Source: Symbiodinium microadriaticum (lineage: Eukaryota > Sar > Dinophyceae > Suessiales > Symbiodiniaceae). Taken from it: a stretch of DNA of 64,000 nt. The notes below the pieces were generated by a model, which saw only the letters and a program-made list of their open reading frames with translations, did no database searches and was not told the DNA's origin. The number at the start of each line of letters is the position of its first letter. The stretch's first letter is position 1. Shown piece by piece: positions 53,905 to 64,000 of the stretch. The stretch covers positions 132,607 through 196,606 of the forward strand of contig LSRX01000820.1 of NCBI GenBank assembly GCA_001939145.1, written 5' to 3'. Both the position numbers and the translations under genes were made by a program.

Positions 53905-53920
53905 CGTAGCAGTCAGACCA
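53527..53920 (+). repeat. Inverted triplet arrays: (CTA)n then GYN tract
   Basis: From 53527 the plus strand carries CTA/CTC/CAA triplets. At about 53778 it flips to GTA/GCA/GCG triplets. The two halves are roughly reverse complements, so the region could fold into a long imperfect hairpin. Confidence 0.85.
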
Positions 53921-54414
53921 GTTTCATTTCCTTTCACGAGACAATCCCATGTCGGGTGCTCTTCCGAAAGGGTTCATCTTTGTCTTACGGCGGGTGAGGC
54001 TGAGCGGAGCCTGGTGAGATGGGGATTCCACATCACACTCCTCTGTCTTTGTGTCTGGCTGCTTGCACATTCAAGTCTCACCAGAGTACGCGATTGCTTT
54101 TGCCAGACTACCGCCTTCTCAACGGGCAAGACGTCAAAAAAGAGTCGCCTCCCCTTCACGTGGCGTATGCTATTTAGCTGCTATGCGGCGCAGCATGCTT
54201 TTGCTTTCTGGGGACCCCCGTGTGCAGGGCTCCCTTGTGCGTGGCTGGCTACGCACTAGCGGTAGTGGTCACGGTGGCAGGGAGCTCCACTTGTAGCAAC
54301 TCGCGCGTTGTCCAAGAGACAGCTTGGGACGCTTGCAACACTCTTCTGTCGATTTCCTCTGCAGCACGTCTTTCAAGCCCCCGGACACCCAAACCACCAC
54401 CCCTTTCACCTAGA

Positions 54415-54500
54415 TTAGGTCTTTCTTTCGACAGGGTAAGAGGCAGGGGAGCAACCCCTACCCCTGTGCATTTGCGCCTCGGGGCCAAGAGCGCAACTGA
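54415..54500 (+). repeat. Pyrimidine-tract hairpin element, copy E
   Basis: CTTTCTTTCGACAGGGTAAG followed by a 6-bp stem (CAGGGG ... CCCCTG) and GCGCCTCGGGGC; the tail GAACGCAAAAGCA is similar to other copies. Confidence 0.55.
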
Positions 54501-54740
54501 ACGCAAAAGCATTCTGCAAGGCAAGCCCGTCTCCAACTTCAAACTTTCTAGAGTTAGGGATTCCCACACTGCACCTGAACATCAAGTCATGTCAGGAATC
54601 GAACACTGAGAACAACGACGTAGCTTTCATAACTGTGGTGGGAATTGGTGGGAGGTGTCATCGATGCACGCAGAGTTACAGCAAAAAAATGGTGCCATGC
54701 CACCTCGGGGATCTTCCCTGACAGCTGCCACAGGGCCTCT

Positions 54741-54835
54741 CTCTCGCTCTTTCTCTTGCCTCTTCGTTTCTTGCTTCCTTCCTTCCTTCCTTCCTTCCTG
54801 TCGTCGCCTTCAGGGTACGAAGTTGCTGATAGGCT
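54741..54835 (+). repeat. Pyrimidine-tract hairpin element, copy G
   Basis: CT tract with a (CCTT)n core ending CGCCTTCAGGGTACGAAG. The stems are not clear. It is included because the tract, CAGGG and TACGA order match copy C. Confidence 0.45.
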
Positions 54836-57800
54836 CTAGGTGACCATCTAGGTCGGCTTCGCGAAGCTGTGGCCCATGGCGCTCTCTCTCTCTCGCAGCG
54901 CCGATGCCGACGCATGCAGAAGCCATGCTGCCAGGAAACTCGGAATCGGTAGTAGAAAGGGCCGAAAGAAGCTTTCTCTTTGTGGTACTCCTGGCGCCCG
55001 TACAATCCACATAATTCATCCGGTGTGCGATCCAAAGTGCTACTACATGCTACTAAACGGGCTGAGAAGAATGATTTCAGAGTTTGGAGCATTGGCGCTC
55101 ATTCCTTGCCAATCTCCCAGCCTTGATCTCCGGACTGTCGTAGTTCCTCGGTTGGCACACGAATGCACGGCTCGCACAACCAAGTATGTAAGCGTGCAGC
55201 AAAGCATCCCGAACTCTTGCTCGCGAATGCGGACCTGAAAATTTCCAGGACACGCATGCCGCATGACTCCAGGGGCACTTAGCAAACTCCCTTCCATTGG
55301 CTAGACCAGCTAGGGCGCATCCTCCTGGCATGGCCACTTCTCCAGCGCCCCCGCCCGGAGGATACCGTTCAGCGTCTCACCTCGCCGTTTCAGGCTGCAT
55401 CACTGCTGCAGGCTCGATACCTTGAGACCTCCGTACGAGGTCCTGCGCAAAAACACTGCTGCTGACAGCTCCTCAACGCTTTTGCATGATGTCACATGCA
55501 CGGCACATGCACGACGAAGGGCAAAAGGCGAGAGAAACAACAGCTGTTGGGCTCAATCTCACAAGTCAATATGATACTGTGGACAGTACCCAGTATACAG
55601 TTTGAGTGCACAGTGTCCCAGGCAGTCAAGTCGCGAGCTCGTGTGTACGGCGAGTAGGTGAACCTACCAACAACTTCCGAGGCGCACACACGCTCACAAC
55701 AGCATGGACACCGCGAGACGAAGGGACAAAGTCTACACCGTGGACATGTAATGCACCAGCCTCACTGAGCCCTCGCCTCAAGATGAGCGAAGGGCAGGGC
55801 ACAAATGAAGGACCGACGTGCAACACTACCGCGGAGCTTTTGAAGCCAGAAGCCCTATAAGGATTGCTCGCTTGTTCCATCGGCATGCGACATTTGAAGG
55901 AGGAACGAGCTGCACCAAGCTCATGCTGACAAAACTATCGAAAACATCGGTAACTCCCACACAAACAGCTGGAAGCAAGCTCTGCTCTGCTGTCAGACCC
56001 GTCTGCTTGAAGTGGCATATTCTACTGATATCCACCCGTGAATTTAAATTAATGCTGCTTTGGTCGCCCACGAGGCTCGCCAATCTCTGCCCTGCTTCGG
56101 CGGCTTGCTGCCGACCCCTCGCACGGAGGGAGTGTTACCGCTTCTGGCTGCCCTGATGCTGCACCCTCTGACCGTGTCCAACTTGTGGCCTCTCAGTCAA
56201 GTGCAGATCATGGTCAGGGACCGTCGCCTGAGTCTGCGTTTGAACGACTCTCTCCTCACCCTCGGCCGCACCCCACTTCACTGACTTGATTACTGCCAAG
56301 GCTCTGTGATCTTGCGGTTCACCTTGGCTGCAGAAGTCAGAATCAAGTCCCCCCAGCCAAAGTCTCGATGTCTGTGCGCCCCTTTTGCGAGCCGAGCATT
56401 GCAAAACATGTGGCATGTTCTGTGCCAAGCAGCGTTTGCTTCCGACCTCTGCCAAGCATACTTCCGGCCCTCATGCTTGCTATTAGTTTGGTCGTTACTT
56501 GCTGGCTCAAAAGAGTCTCCCACGGTCTCTTCACGACACTCTGGGGAGCAGACTCACCATGCCTCCCAAGCGATGGATGCACATGGAAAAGCAAAAAGTG
56601 CTCTGGGCGACAAGGGCCCAGGTCTGTTCTGCCGCTGCTGACTTTTATTTACTCTTCCATTCGGCAAGCTTCCGATCGGACTGTGGGTTTCGTGTGCAAG
56701 AACTTAGTATGCCATGGCCGGCCTTGCGGTGGCCAAGCCTTAATGCGCCGTCAAGGCGGAGGATGACACGTAGCTACACCGCATCTAGTTCCTAGTTCCA
56801 GCAAGGTCGAGGGGAGAGAGACAAGGGCGGAGAACGAGGCGCGAGGAGATAGCTGTCGATATCGGGCCTACGTGGGTGCCCTCACACCTGCGACTGGATG
56901 CCCGGAACCTACGAGCCTGAATTTGGCATTGTACTGCAATGCGGCCCTAGGCCCTAACAGACGAACTAACGCGCCTGATGAAGATCAAGCGACGAGGGAA
57001 GTTCCGGCCGCACATGCCAAAGGGCCTGAGGCTGGCGAGCGCAGTTTTGCTCACAGGTCGCTGGCGGATGTTTTGACAACTCACACTCGGACAAGCCTGG
57101 CGGACACATGGGTCACGAAGAATTTTCACATCTTCCCGGCCAGCTCACGTGGGTAAATCAGAACAAAGGTCTGCTCACTGCTGATTCCAAGTCGCCCCAC
57201 AGAACCGTCATTGCATCTACTAGTAGGAGGGTGTTTTAAGGTTGGGGACAAGCCTTTCACGCAGGACTGCAGCGATTGCTGAGGGGGCGCAGCTTCACAG
57301 AACTACACGAGCCTCCCTCTGCAAACGAAGGGCATAGAATTGTAGAGAGCAGCCTAGAACACCGACAAAGATCTGCACTAAATATGCATGCTAACCGAAC
57401 ACGAAAGCACAGTCTCCTCCCCAAACCGAGAATTTTGTCCAAAAGTGTTTAGCAACTAACTAAGGGAAGAGATTGAAGCGCTGACGAACACGTCCGAGTG
57501 CTTCACCCCCGACCCTAGTCACTTCCGGTTTCCCCTGGCCTTGGCGGTTCGGATAGACGAGGCTTGGCGATGCGCTCGTCTTCATTCGCCGACTTCCAGG
57601 CAAAGATTAGACATGATTAGCAGGGATTTTGAGGACTGCAGGGCGGCAAAAAGATGAGCAGGCAAACGCTGAACCGTTCCAGCCAAGAGAAAACCAGCAG
57701 AAATCAAGTCAAGTACTGATAATCTTGCACATTGTGCCTCAAATCTAGTAACCTACGTAATTCAGCGGCGCAGAACTGAAGGGTACAAATCCGCCCGGTC

Positions 57801-58002
57801 CTCACAGCAGCGCTTTCGATGCGTTGGACGACATGGAGCATCCGTCGCCACGGCTGCCTGAACAAGTCAGCCACTTTCTTTGAGCATACCAGAGCATGGT
57901 GACCGCGCCGAGGGAAAGCAAGAATCCGAATCTATGCACTGGCCGGAACAGACATGAATACCCCTGCTCGTCTCGATAAAGTGGAATTCCTGGCATCCGG
58001 GC
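54836..58002. other. No recognised gene
   Basis: Many frames of 60-132 codons lie on both strands, none with a motif I recognise. A minus-strand frame at 57802-57996 has a hydrophobic stretch (FGFLLSLGAVTMLWYA) but is short and isolated. Confidence 0.3.
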
Positions 58003-59175
58003 TCAGGCCGCCTGTTGGGCCACGTCTTCTTTGACCCACTGGCGGGCCCTTGACTGCAGCTTGCGAACCTGCACCAGGTTCAGACCCACCTTGCCGGACA
58101 GGTCTGGGTCACTGCTGATCACAGGTGTCAACTTCGGAATTAAAGCTGCTCACAGGGCTGATCCTGAAGATGTGCGCATGGTCGGCATGCACGTTGCGCC
58201 TGTCGCAGATCTTCGTCAAGAAGGAATGTCACGTCCTTCAGCCGACTTGCACTGTGACGCAGCTCAGTCTCCATTAATAATACTATACAATAATTATTAT
58301 TGTTACTATTTTATTGTTGTTATTATTATTATAGTAATCATAATCGTATTCATAATAATAAATTGTTAATATTATCATCATAATGTATTCGTATGTCTCC
58401 GGAGGGGGGCGCCGAGTCCTCTGGGCTCGAGAGGCCGAGGTCTCCGAGCGCGGGCCGAAAGCAGCTGAGATCCAAGGATTCCTCAGGGCCCACCAGGACC
58501 CAGGGGCCCCCCTACGGCCCGAAGCTTCGATGCAGTTTGAGGTGCATCGGATCATCTTGCAGCTGTGCATCTAAGATCTTCTTCAATGATGCATCCATCG
58601 CCAGAGGCAAGCTGACAACTCCAAGCCGGAAGCGGGTCTCCGCACCTTCTGGAAGTAACGCTCAGCTGTCCATCCTCCTATGGCCTGTTGAGCCGCAAGC
58701 GTATGGCTGCGGTATGCGCAGATGCCTCTTTATGTCTAGTGAGTTTGGTGTCCCTGAAGACCGCGGTGCACCCTAGATGACAGCGACGCATGCTGTCAAC
58801 TGAGATGAAGCCCTGGAGCATCCTGAAACCTTCGCCCCGACAGTTCGTGAGCTGACCCATGCACCTCTCTAAGAGGCCGCCGGCCGAAGGGCCTCCTGGC
58901 GTAGGAGATGCTTTGAAAGCTCAAGGATTGCCCAAAGGGGCATATTCTCACGTTTGTGCTCAACGATGGCGCCTGTCAACCACCTCCGCGTCCCGCGGCG
59001 GCGGCGGAATCGGTGGAAGTGGTGGTGGAGGTGGCTGATGAGTTGGCTTTTGCACTGGATGCTGATACGGCGGCTCTGGAGGAGCATTCTTCGAGGCCTC
59101 AGAAGCAGGCTGATCTCTCTGCGCCGCAGTGAAGAAACAAGCAAATTCAAAAGGCCGTGCTATGCCGCGCTGCAC
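58003..59175 (-). CDS. C-terminal exons of an unrecognised gene
   Basis: The last exon is 58003-58148, opening right after an AG and ending at TGA: AALIPKLTPVISSDPDLSGK, then VGLNLVQVRKLQSRARQWVK and EDVAQQAA. It is plainly protein-like, with helical basic residues and a clean stop. Upstream minus-strand candidates are 58750-58860 (MGQLTNCRGEGFRMLQGFIS) and 58970-59160, a proline-rich segment (HQPPPPPLPPIPPPP) preceded by DQPASEASKNAPPEPP. A (TTA)-rich tract at 58270-58390 lies between, presumably in an intron. I recognise no domain. Minus-strand coding-like segments continue to about 61.7 kb and may belong to the same gene. Confidence 0.45.
58264..58390 (+). repeat. AT-rich (TTA)n tract
   Basis: About 125 bp of almost pure A/T in TTA/ATA triplets. 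It stands out sharply from flanks of more than 50 percent GC. Confidence 0.85.
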
Positions 59176-60570
59176 ATGTGCGGGGTCTGTGTACTCTGCC
59201 AGTTACCGGTAGTTCTCACATCACAACTCGCCATTCTGTTCATGCTTCTCTCCACAGCTCCATCCAAACAACAACGACCTGAAACTCTTTCCCACTCTGG
59301 TCTTGAACATTGCATGAAATTTTATTGCTCTAGGGATCTTTGAGTCAAGGGCCGTGGTGCCAGAGACCCGCGCATCCTGTTGACTGACACAACATGGGCT
59401 GCTTGAAAGCACATGCCTTTCACGACATGTGTTAACATTAAACATTCCCACGATGATTCGGGGGAAATGCAGTGACAAACGACAGTCTCAGCAAGGCCCA
59501 CAAGAGTCATCAACTTCGCCATGGCAGGTTGGTGGCAGTTTTGCCAATTTCCGCACGAGTCGCCAAGTGTACCCGGCAGTCCTCTCCCAAGCCAGGGGCT
59601 GGCGACAGTGGAAGCCTCCGGCGGATCCGTGGGCTGCCCTTCTTCGGGTCATGATGTTCGCTGATGAGGGCCAGGCGACGGCCGCGGCGGGGGCGACAGC
59701 GCTTGCGGATAAAGCGCTGGCACCACAGGGGGCGCAGCTGTCGGAGCTTTCACCTCTGGCGCCCGCTCTTTGCGGGGGCTCCTCGGATTTAGCTCCACTC
59801 AAAGTGTTGTGCACATGCCGACAAGGAGAAGCATGCAGAAGCAACCAGCTTGGACTTTACGTTCGGTCCTGCTGGCGTCACCTGAGACGAAGCGGTAAAA
59901 TACAAAACAAAAACACGGTCAGGGACTTCTTGTGTAGCGAGAATGCTGCAGCGATAGCTCTCTGAGCACGCCGAGCAACCTCTCGAAGGTTCGGCTCCAG
60001 GAGCCTTTGCAGCAGTTGTTGACTGCACCTGGGCGAAACGACGCATACGAATTCAAGTCAGGGCATCTGGTCGTGTATGCATGCAGGAATCGTGCAGCTG
60101 TGAGCACATGTTGTTTAAGACCCTGGCCACTTTGTTGACAAGCCCCCTGCACCCAGCGATGCTCAAGAAGGGCCCGGGCAACATGTGCCCAGGACCCACA
60201 CGTCTGTGGATCAACACCGTGCATTACAAACTCAAGCATTCAAGCGATTTGGACTCTGTTTCGTGCATGATCACTACGTTCACTCTCGGCTTCCAGCGCC
60301 GGCGGAGGAGCCTTTGGCGGCTGAGGCCCCCTTTGCAGGCACTGACTCGGCATCCCCACAGCCTAGCTTCCCAACTAAAATCTTGCTTGCCTGCAAAATG
60401 CAGATTCTCCCACGCTTCATACAAAGCCACGTCCGGTGCATCCTAAAGAGCAGGATGCGTATTGAGTTCCTTGCCGAACCGGTTGAACCGGCGCAGTGGG
60501 CATGCGCGGTGGTACGGCCCTTGGCTAGCAGCTTTGTAGTGTGGTGGGTGATGTGCGTGGAGGAATTGTA
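59176..60570 (-). other. Coding-like minus-strand segments, unresolved
   Basis: Segments at about 59650-59790 (EEPPQRAGARGESSDSCAPC, then an Ala/Ser-rich run) and 60290-60430 (ALYEAWENLHFAGKQDFSWE; alternative frame LGCGDAESVPAKGASAAKG) look like exons. They could be upstream parts of the 58 kb gene. Plus-strand frames over the same DNA are also open, so direction is not certain. Confidence 0.3.
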
Positions 60571-60574
60571 AGTC

Positions 60575-60735
60575 GTACATACATACATACATACATACAT
60601 ACATACATACCTACATACATACATACATACATACATACATGCATACATATATACATACATACATACATACATACATACATACGTACATACAAACATATAC
60701 ATATATATATATATATCCATATACACATGTATACA
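60575..60735 (+). repeat. (CATA)n tetranucleotide array
   Basis: Near-perfect ATAC repeats for about 115 bp with a few substitutions, then TA repeats. Reverse-complement equivalent of the (ATGT)n array at 19.8-20.4 kb. His-Thr-Tyr-Ile frames here are repeat products. Confidence 0.95.
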
Positions 60736-61089
60736 GCGACTTCAGTCATTGGGAAGGCATACGTCATGCAACGATGGATGTTTTAAACTCAAGATTGAAG
60801 GGCTGCATGACTCAAAAGCCAGGCCTCAACCCCAAATTCAGCAAGTTTAAGACATTCAAGGCTGAATTTGGCATCTACATGTTGAATTAAGAAACCAATG
60901 CAAAGCAGTGGTGCCTTGAATCTTCTGGATGGTCTCTTCAAGCGGCGAGCGGGCATCGTACATACCAATCGTAGTGTGTTTGTTATGCAGCAGGGTCGGA
61001 GTCTATGTGTCTTCAGCTTATTAACGTCTAAGACACGTTTTGGCTGGTTAGCTTGCACCAATGTTTGTGCAGCGCTTGCCTTTGCAGCC

Positions 61090-61700
61090 CTATTTGACAG
61101 GCAACTGTATAAGCCTCCGGCATTCCCGCAGCGCGAGGTACCACGGCGGCCGGAGATGGCGCAGTGGTTGCTGATGTAGTTGCCGGGGTGGTGGCGGAGG
61201 ACCTAAGCAGAAGCGCATCTCCTTCAAGGCTGCGGGAGAGGTGGGAGCAAGCTTTTGCGTGGTTCCCTGAGCTGCCTGCGAAGCGCTTGGACCTGTGCCA
61301 CTAATTGGCCTCGGGTCAACCGCGACATGCTTGGAAGGGCGAGTGGAAGAGCCTGTTCGTGCTTCGCGTCTTGGCAAGCTTGAGAACAGGACACTGTCGG
61401 CACTGCTCCTCTGGCCAATTTGAGCTGCCTCGGCGAGTCACTCAGTAGCCGCCATCCATCGACTTGTGCACTCGGGCTTTGGCATGCCACGCGGCTGCAA
61501 CAGTGGCATTTCCGGGCGAACCTGTGCCAGTAGATGCACCAAATAAGATGCAAGATCAGGGGCCTGAACAGGCTGCAGCACTGCAGCCCCGTTTTCAGCT
61601 TTATGGAGCGGCTGCATGACATGTGGAAGCTCGGCCCTGCTAAACACAGCCCACCTGGACTGTCGCACCTGCTGCGGCTGGCAGAGGCACACCTCGTCAC
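61090..61700 (-). CDS. Hypothetical exons, Gln/Pro-rich
   Basis: Unrecognised. AENGAAVLQPVQAPDLASYL and VHLLAQVRPEMPLLQPRG (about 61460-61600) read as one exon. SRLTRGQLVAQVQALRRQLR (61230-61310), a helical coiled-coil-like stretch, overlaps a Ser/Pro-rich frame with FCLGPPPPPRQLHQQPLRHL. Proline-rich character links it loosely to the 58-59 kb exons on the same strand. Splice joins were not resolved. Confidence 0.35.
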
Positions 61701-62534
61701 AAAACAGTCCTACACCGTGCTGACAGGACCTGGCACCGAGGACCCCAACAGCGGAAGCAAGCCTGGCGAGTAAGCACTCAGTCCGAGGCTAACTGTTGGG
61801 ACAGGCGTCTCTGTTGACGGCTTGATCGGGTTCATGGGGACCTCCCAGGTCCATGCATGTCAGCTTGGGGAAGTCTCTCGTGTCATGCCATGCCTTCGGC
61901 GCAATGACGCCCGGGCCCGCAATAACACGAGGTCCCACGACTTTGGGCAACTTGCTCTCCACTGACCTCATGGCTGCAGCGTGCGAAAGCCGTTTTGGAA
62001 GTCATAGGACGCATCGTTCCTTATTTTTTCCCTAGAGCCTCACGCAAAAAAAAAAAAACCTTGCAAGTGCTGCTCTAGTACAGCCGTCTTAGTACCGGAT
62101 TGCTTGCAGACCTTCTCAGTTCGCAGGATTTCGACTGCATGGACACCCAAAGCCGAGCAACCGTAAGGAACATGCGGCTACCACATGCGGCTACCCTCAA
62201 CATGCAAAAAATCCTTCTATTCTAGCAGTGCTCTCCAGAGCACACGTAGCACATGCTGTGCCAGACAAAACCAGGCTACGACTGCGCACGGTGCACTGAA
62301 ACTCAGAATCTCACTTTGCTGTGGCCTTGTCAATGTCTCCTGTTCCAGGGCCAGTTCATCTTAATGTTACATCCTACATTACCCCAAAAGCTTAGCAAGC
62401 ATGGTCGAACTGACAGAACAGAAATCCATCCTACCGTAGCACGAACAAGCAACATCCGAGCCTGATGCAGGAGCATTTCCTGTCCTTGACGAGTGGCTTG
62501 CTTGTTCAAGTTCTAGCAAGATCTCGCAGTAGGA
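61701..62534. other. No recognised gene
   Basis: Contains a 13-base A run near 62046 and repeated CATGCGGCTACC at about 62170-62195. No coding sequence I can support. Confidence 0.3.
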
Positions 62535-62864
62535 TTGTGCTGCTGTCTTCAATTTCGAACAGTCCAACAAAGACAAAGTCCCACGGACACACCTGCCAAA
62601 GTGCAAACCGCAAAATTGCGGAAGGCTGTGGCAAGATTCCAAAACACTATGTTTGGTTCTCATTTGGCCTATCGGGAAATACTGGACGACACCAATCTGA
62701 ATCTTCTGCCAGGTCTCAAGAATCCCGAGCCCATCGAAGACACTCCTGGCGGCATCAGTACACCAAGGAAGAACCAACTGCAGCCACGATTAATTGCCTG
62801 CGTGTCTTCGTGGGTTCTGCTTCGCGCTTGCCAAGCATGTCGGCCAGTTCTACACTGCAATTGA
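62535..62864 (+). CDS. Hypothetical plus-strand coding segment
   Basis: The frame reads SPTDTPAKVQTAKLRKAVAR, then FQNTMFGSHLAYREILDDTN, LNLLPGLKNPEPIEDTPGG and a basic end. It is compositionally like real protein (charged helix, then Pro/Asp-rich linker), and it is the best plus-strand candidate in the window. No family is recognised. The start is unlikely to be the first ATG because the opening residues (MCCCLQFRTVQ) look like intron. If real it would break the one-strand gene order. Confidence 0.35.
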   Translation: MCCCLQFRTVQQRQSPTDTPAKVQTAKLRKAVARFQNTMFGSHLAYREILDDTNLNLLPGLKNPEPIEDTPGGISTPRKNQLQPRLIACVSSWVLLRACQACRPVLHCN

Positions 62865-63566
62865 ACCGGCGTTCGCCCACTTCAGGTCCACGACCACGAC
62901 TGCTGTTTTCTACTCGGCAGAGGCATTGGCACAAGTTATGTCCGGTGTAAAGACTTTAAACAGGGGCAGCATGCACACACTTATCATATCTGAGTCTCAA
63001 TTGCCCAAACACCCCGCACCGTGTCTCTCAAGATCAGCACTGGCAGTGTGATAGCATGACCCCACTTGAGGTTGCCTTCGTCAGATCTGTCACTGGGCTC
63101 CGTCCACAAAGCAGCCAATGCGGGGAAGTTTGGGAGCCTAGTATGAAGTATGGTTGCAAGTGCAACATAAGGCCAGTTTTGCAAAACCCCATAGCAATAT
63201 GACATATACCACACAAGCACACCTTTGTCTTGGCACGGCTGTCACAATGCAACAGGCTGTTGATACAGACTGGTAAGGAAGTCACTTCTCCCAATTACCT
63301 CAATTATTCGCCCGACGCAAACATTGTTACAGGTTTGTGCGGCTGTGCTTGCTCATGATACACACAGAGCGAACCAATCAGGATGCTCAACCATGTGTAT
63401 AGCCGTAGCCTAATGCAGAGCCTGCGCTTGCAGCAGCAGTGGGAGTCAACTCCTAAGTCGGCCGCACGCAGCTAAACCAGTCTAATGTAGCGGTAGCGCC
63501 ATGTAGCTCTGCCAAGTCACGACACCGGAAGTCACCGCGGTACCTTCGCGTGAGCTACCGGTCCGT
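62865..63566. other. No recognised gene
   Basis: Only short overlapping frames. I see nothing else to report. Confidence 0.3.
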
Positions 63567-63659
63567 GTATGCTCAATGTCTGACACAGACACACACACGC
63601 ACACACACACACACACCCACCATGCTCATGTGTACGCTTATTCGCCCTTCTGGTATGAA

Positions 63660-63697
<38 letters not shown>

Positions 63698-64000
63698 ACA
63701 GACATATAAATATATCTGTATACATAACTGTGTATGTGTACAATGCAAACATCTATCTATAAAAAAAAAATATATATATATATATATAGACAAAGACATC
63801 GATAAGTGTATATTTATGTACACACACATACACACCTATACACACACATACATATATACCTACCTACCTACCTACCTACCTACCTACCTACATACATACA
63901 TACATACATGCATGCATGCAAAATTACATTACATTACATTACATTACATTACATTACATTGCATTGCATTGCATTGCATTGCATTACATTACATTACATT
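63567..64000 (+). repeat. Mixed microsatellites to the window end
   Basis: In order: (CA)n, (TA)n, an A run with (TA)n, CACATA repeats, (CTAC)n, (CATA)n, CATG, then (ATTAC)n switching cleanly to (ATTGC)n and back to (ATTAC)n at the window edge. No gene. Confidence 0.95.

Noticed and set aside
52604..54259. 551-codon frame crossing the gap
   Set aside because: Half of it is unknown bases and the rest is triplet repeat translated as poly-Leu and Ser-Tyr.

Overview
The window looks like nuclear DNA of a photosynthetic dinoflagellate. Four things point that way. The genes are broken into many tiny exons by short introns whose donors are mostly GC or GA, with a G after the acceptor AG. All recognised genes lie on the minus strand, fitting the unidirectional gene order known from these genomes. 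One gene is a Calvin-cycle sedoheptulose-1,7-bisphosphatase with an apparent plastid-targeting leader. Long simple repeats and a very large Ty1/copia polyprotein fill much of the rest. The species cannot be named from this sequence.

Layout. 0-4 kb: an unrecognised multi-exon minus-strand gene. 4.4-7.6 kb: SBPase, reconstructed here as 13 phase-consistent exons plus a leader. 8.3-9.55 kb: glutathionyl-hydroquinone reductase (Xi-class GST). 12.1-16.9 kb: exons for two FHA domains, a linker, a helical segment and a C3HC4 RING, probably one E3 ligase-like gene. 17-20.4 kb: AT-richer repeat land with (ATGT)n arrays. 20.5-21.8 kb: a SAM-domain gene. 23.7-24.8 kb: triplet and ~70-bp repeats. 25.6-26.6 kb: coding-like exons of unknown function. 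26,705-35,283: a structurally complete Ty1/copia retrotransposon with 273/274-bp LTRs, a 5-bp target duplication, an initiator-tRNA-type primer site and a 2639-aa Gag-Pol frame. 36-41 kb: further coding-like minus-strand exons without a recognised family. 44.5-55 kb: mostly repeats, including a dispersed element (pyrimidine tract, CAGGG, hairpins) and a 916-bp assembly gap. 58-61.7 kb: exons of an unrecognised proline-rich gene. 63.5-64 kb: microsatellites.

Functionally the host genes are independent: carbon fixation (SBPase), quinone/glutathione redox (GS-HQR), and phospho-dependent or ubiquitin signalling (FHA-RING, SAM). The strongest observations are the consistent GC/GA-AG splicing, a second conserved-looking 262-aa frame inside the copia polyprotein, the dispersed pyrimidine-tract hairpin elements, and four loci of wobble-variable GYN triplets. 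Most exon models are manual readings and need transcript support.
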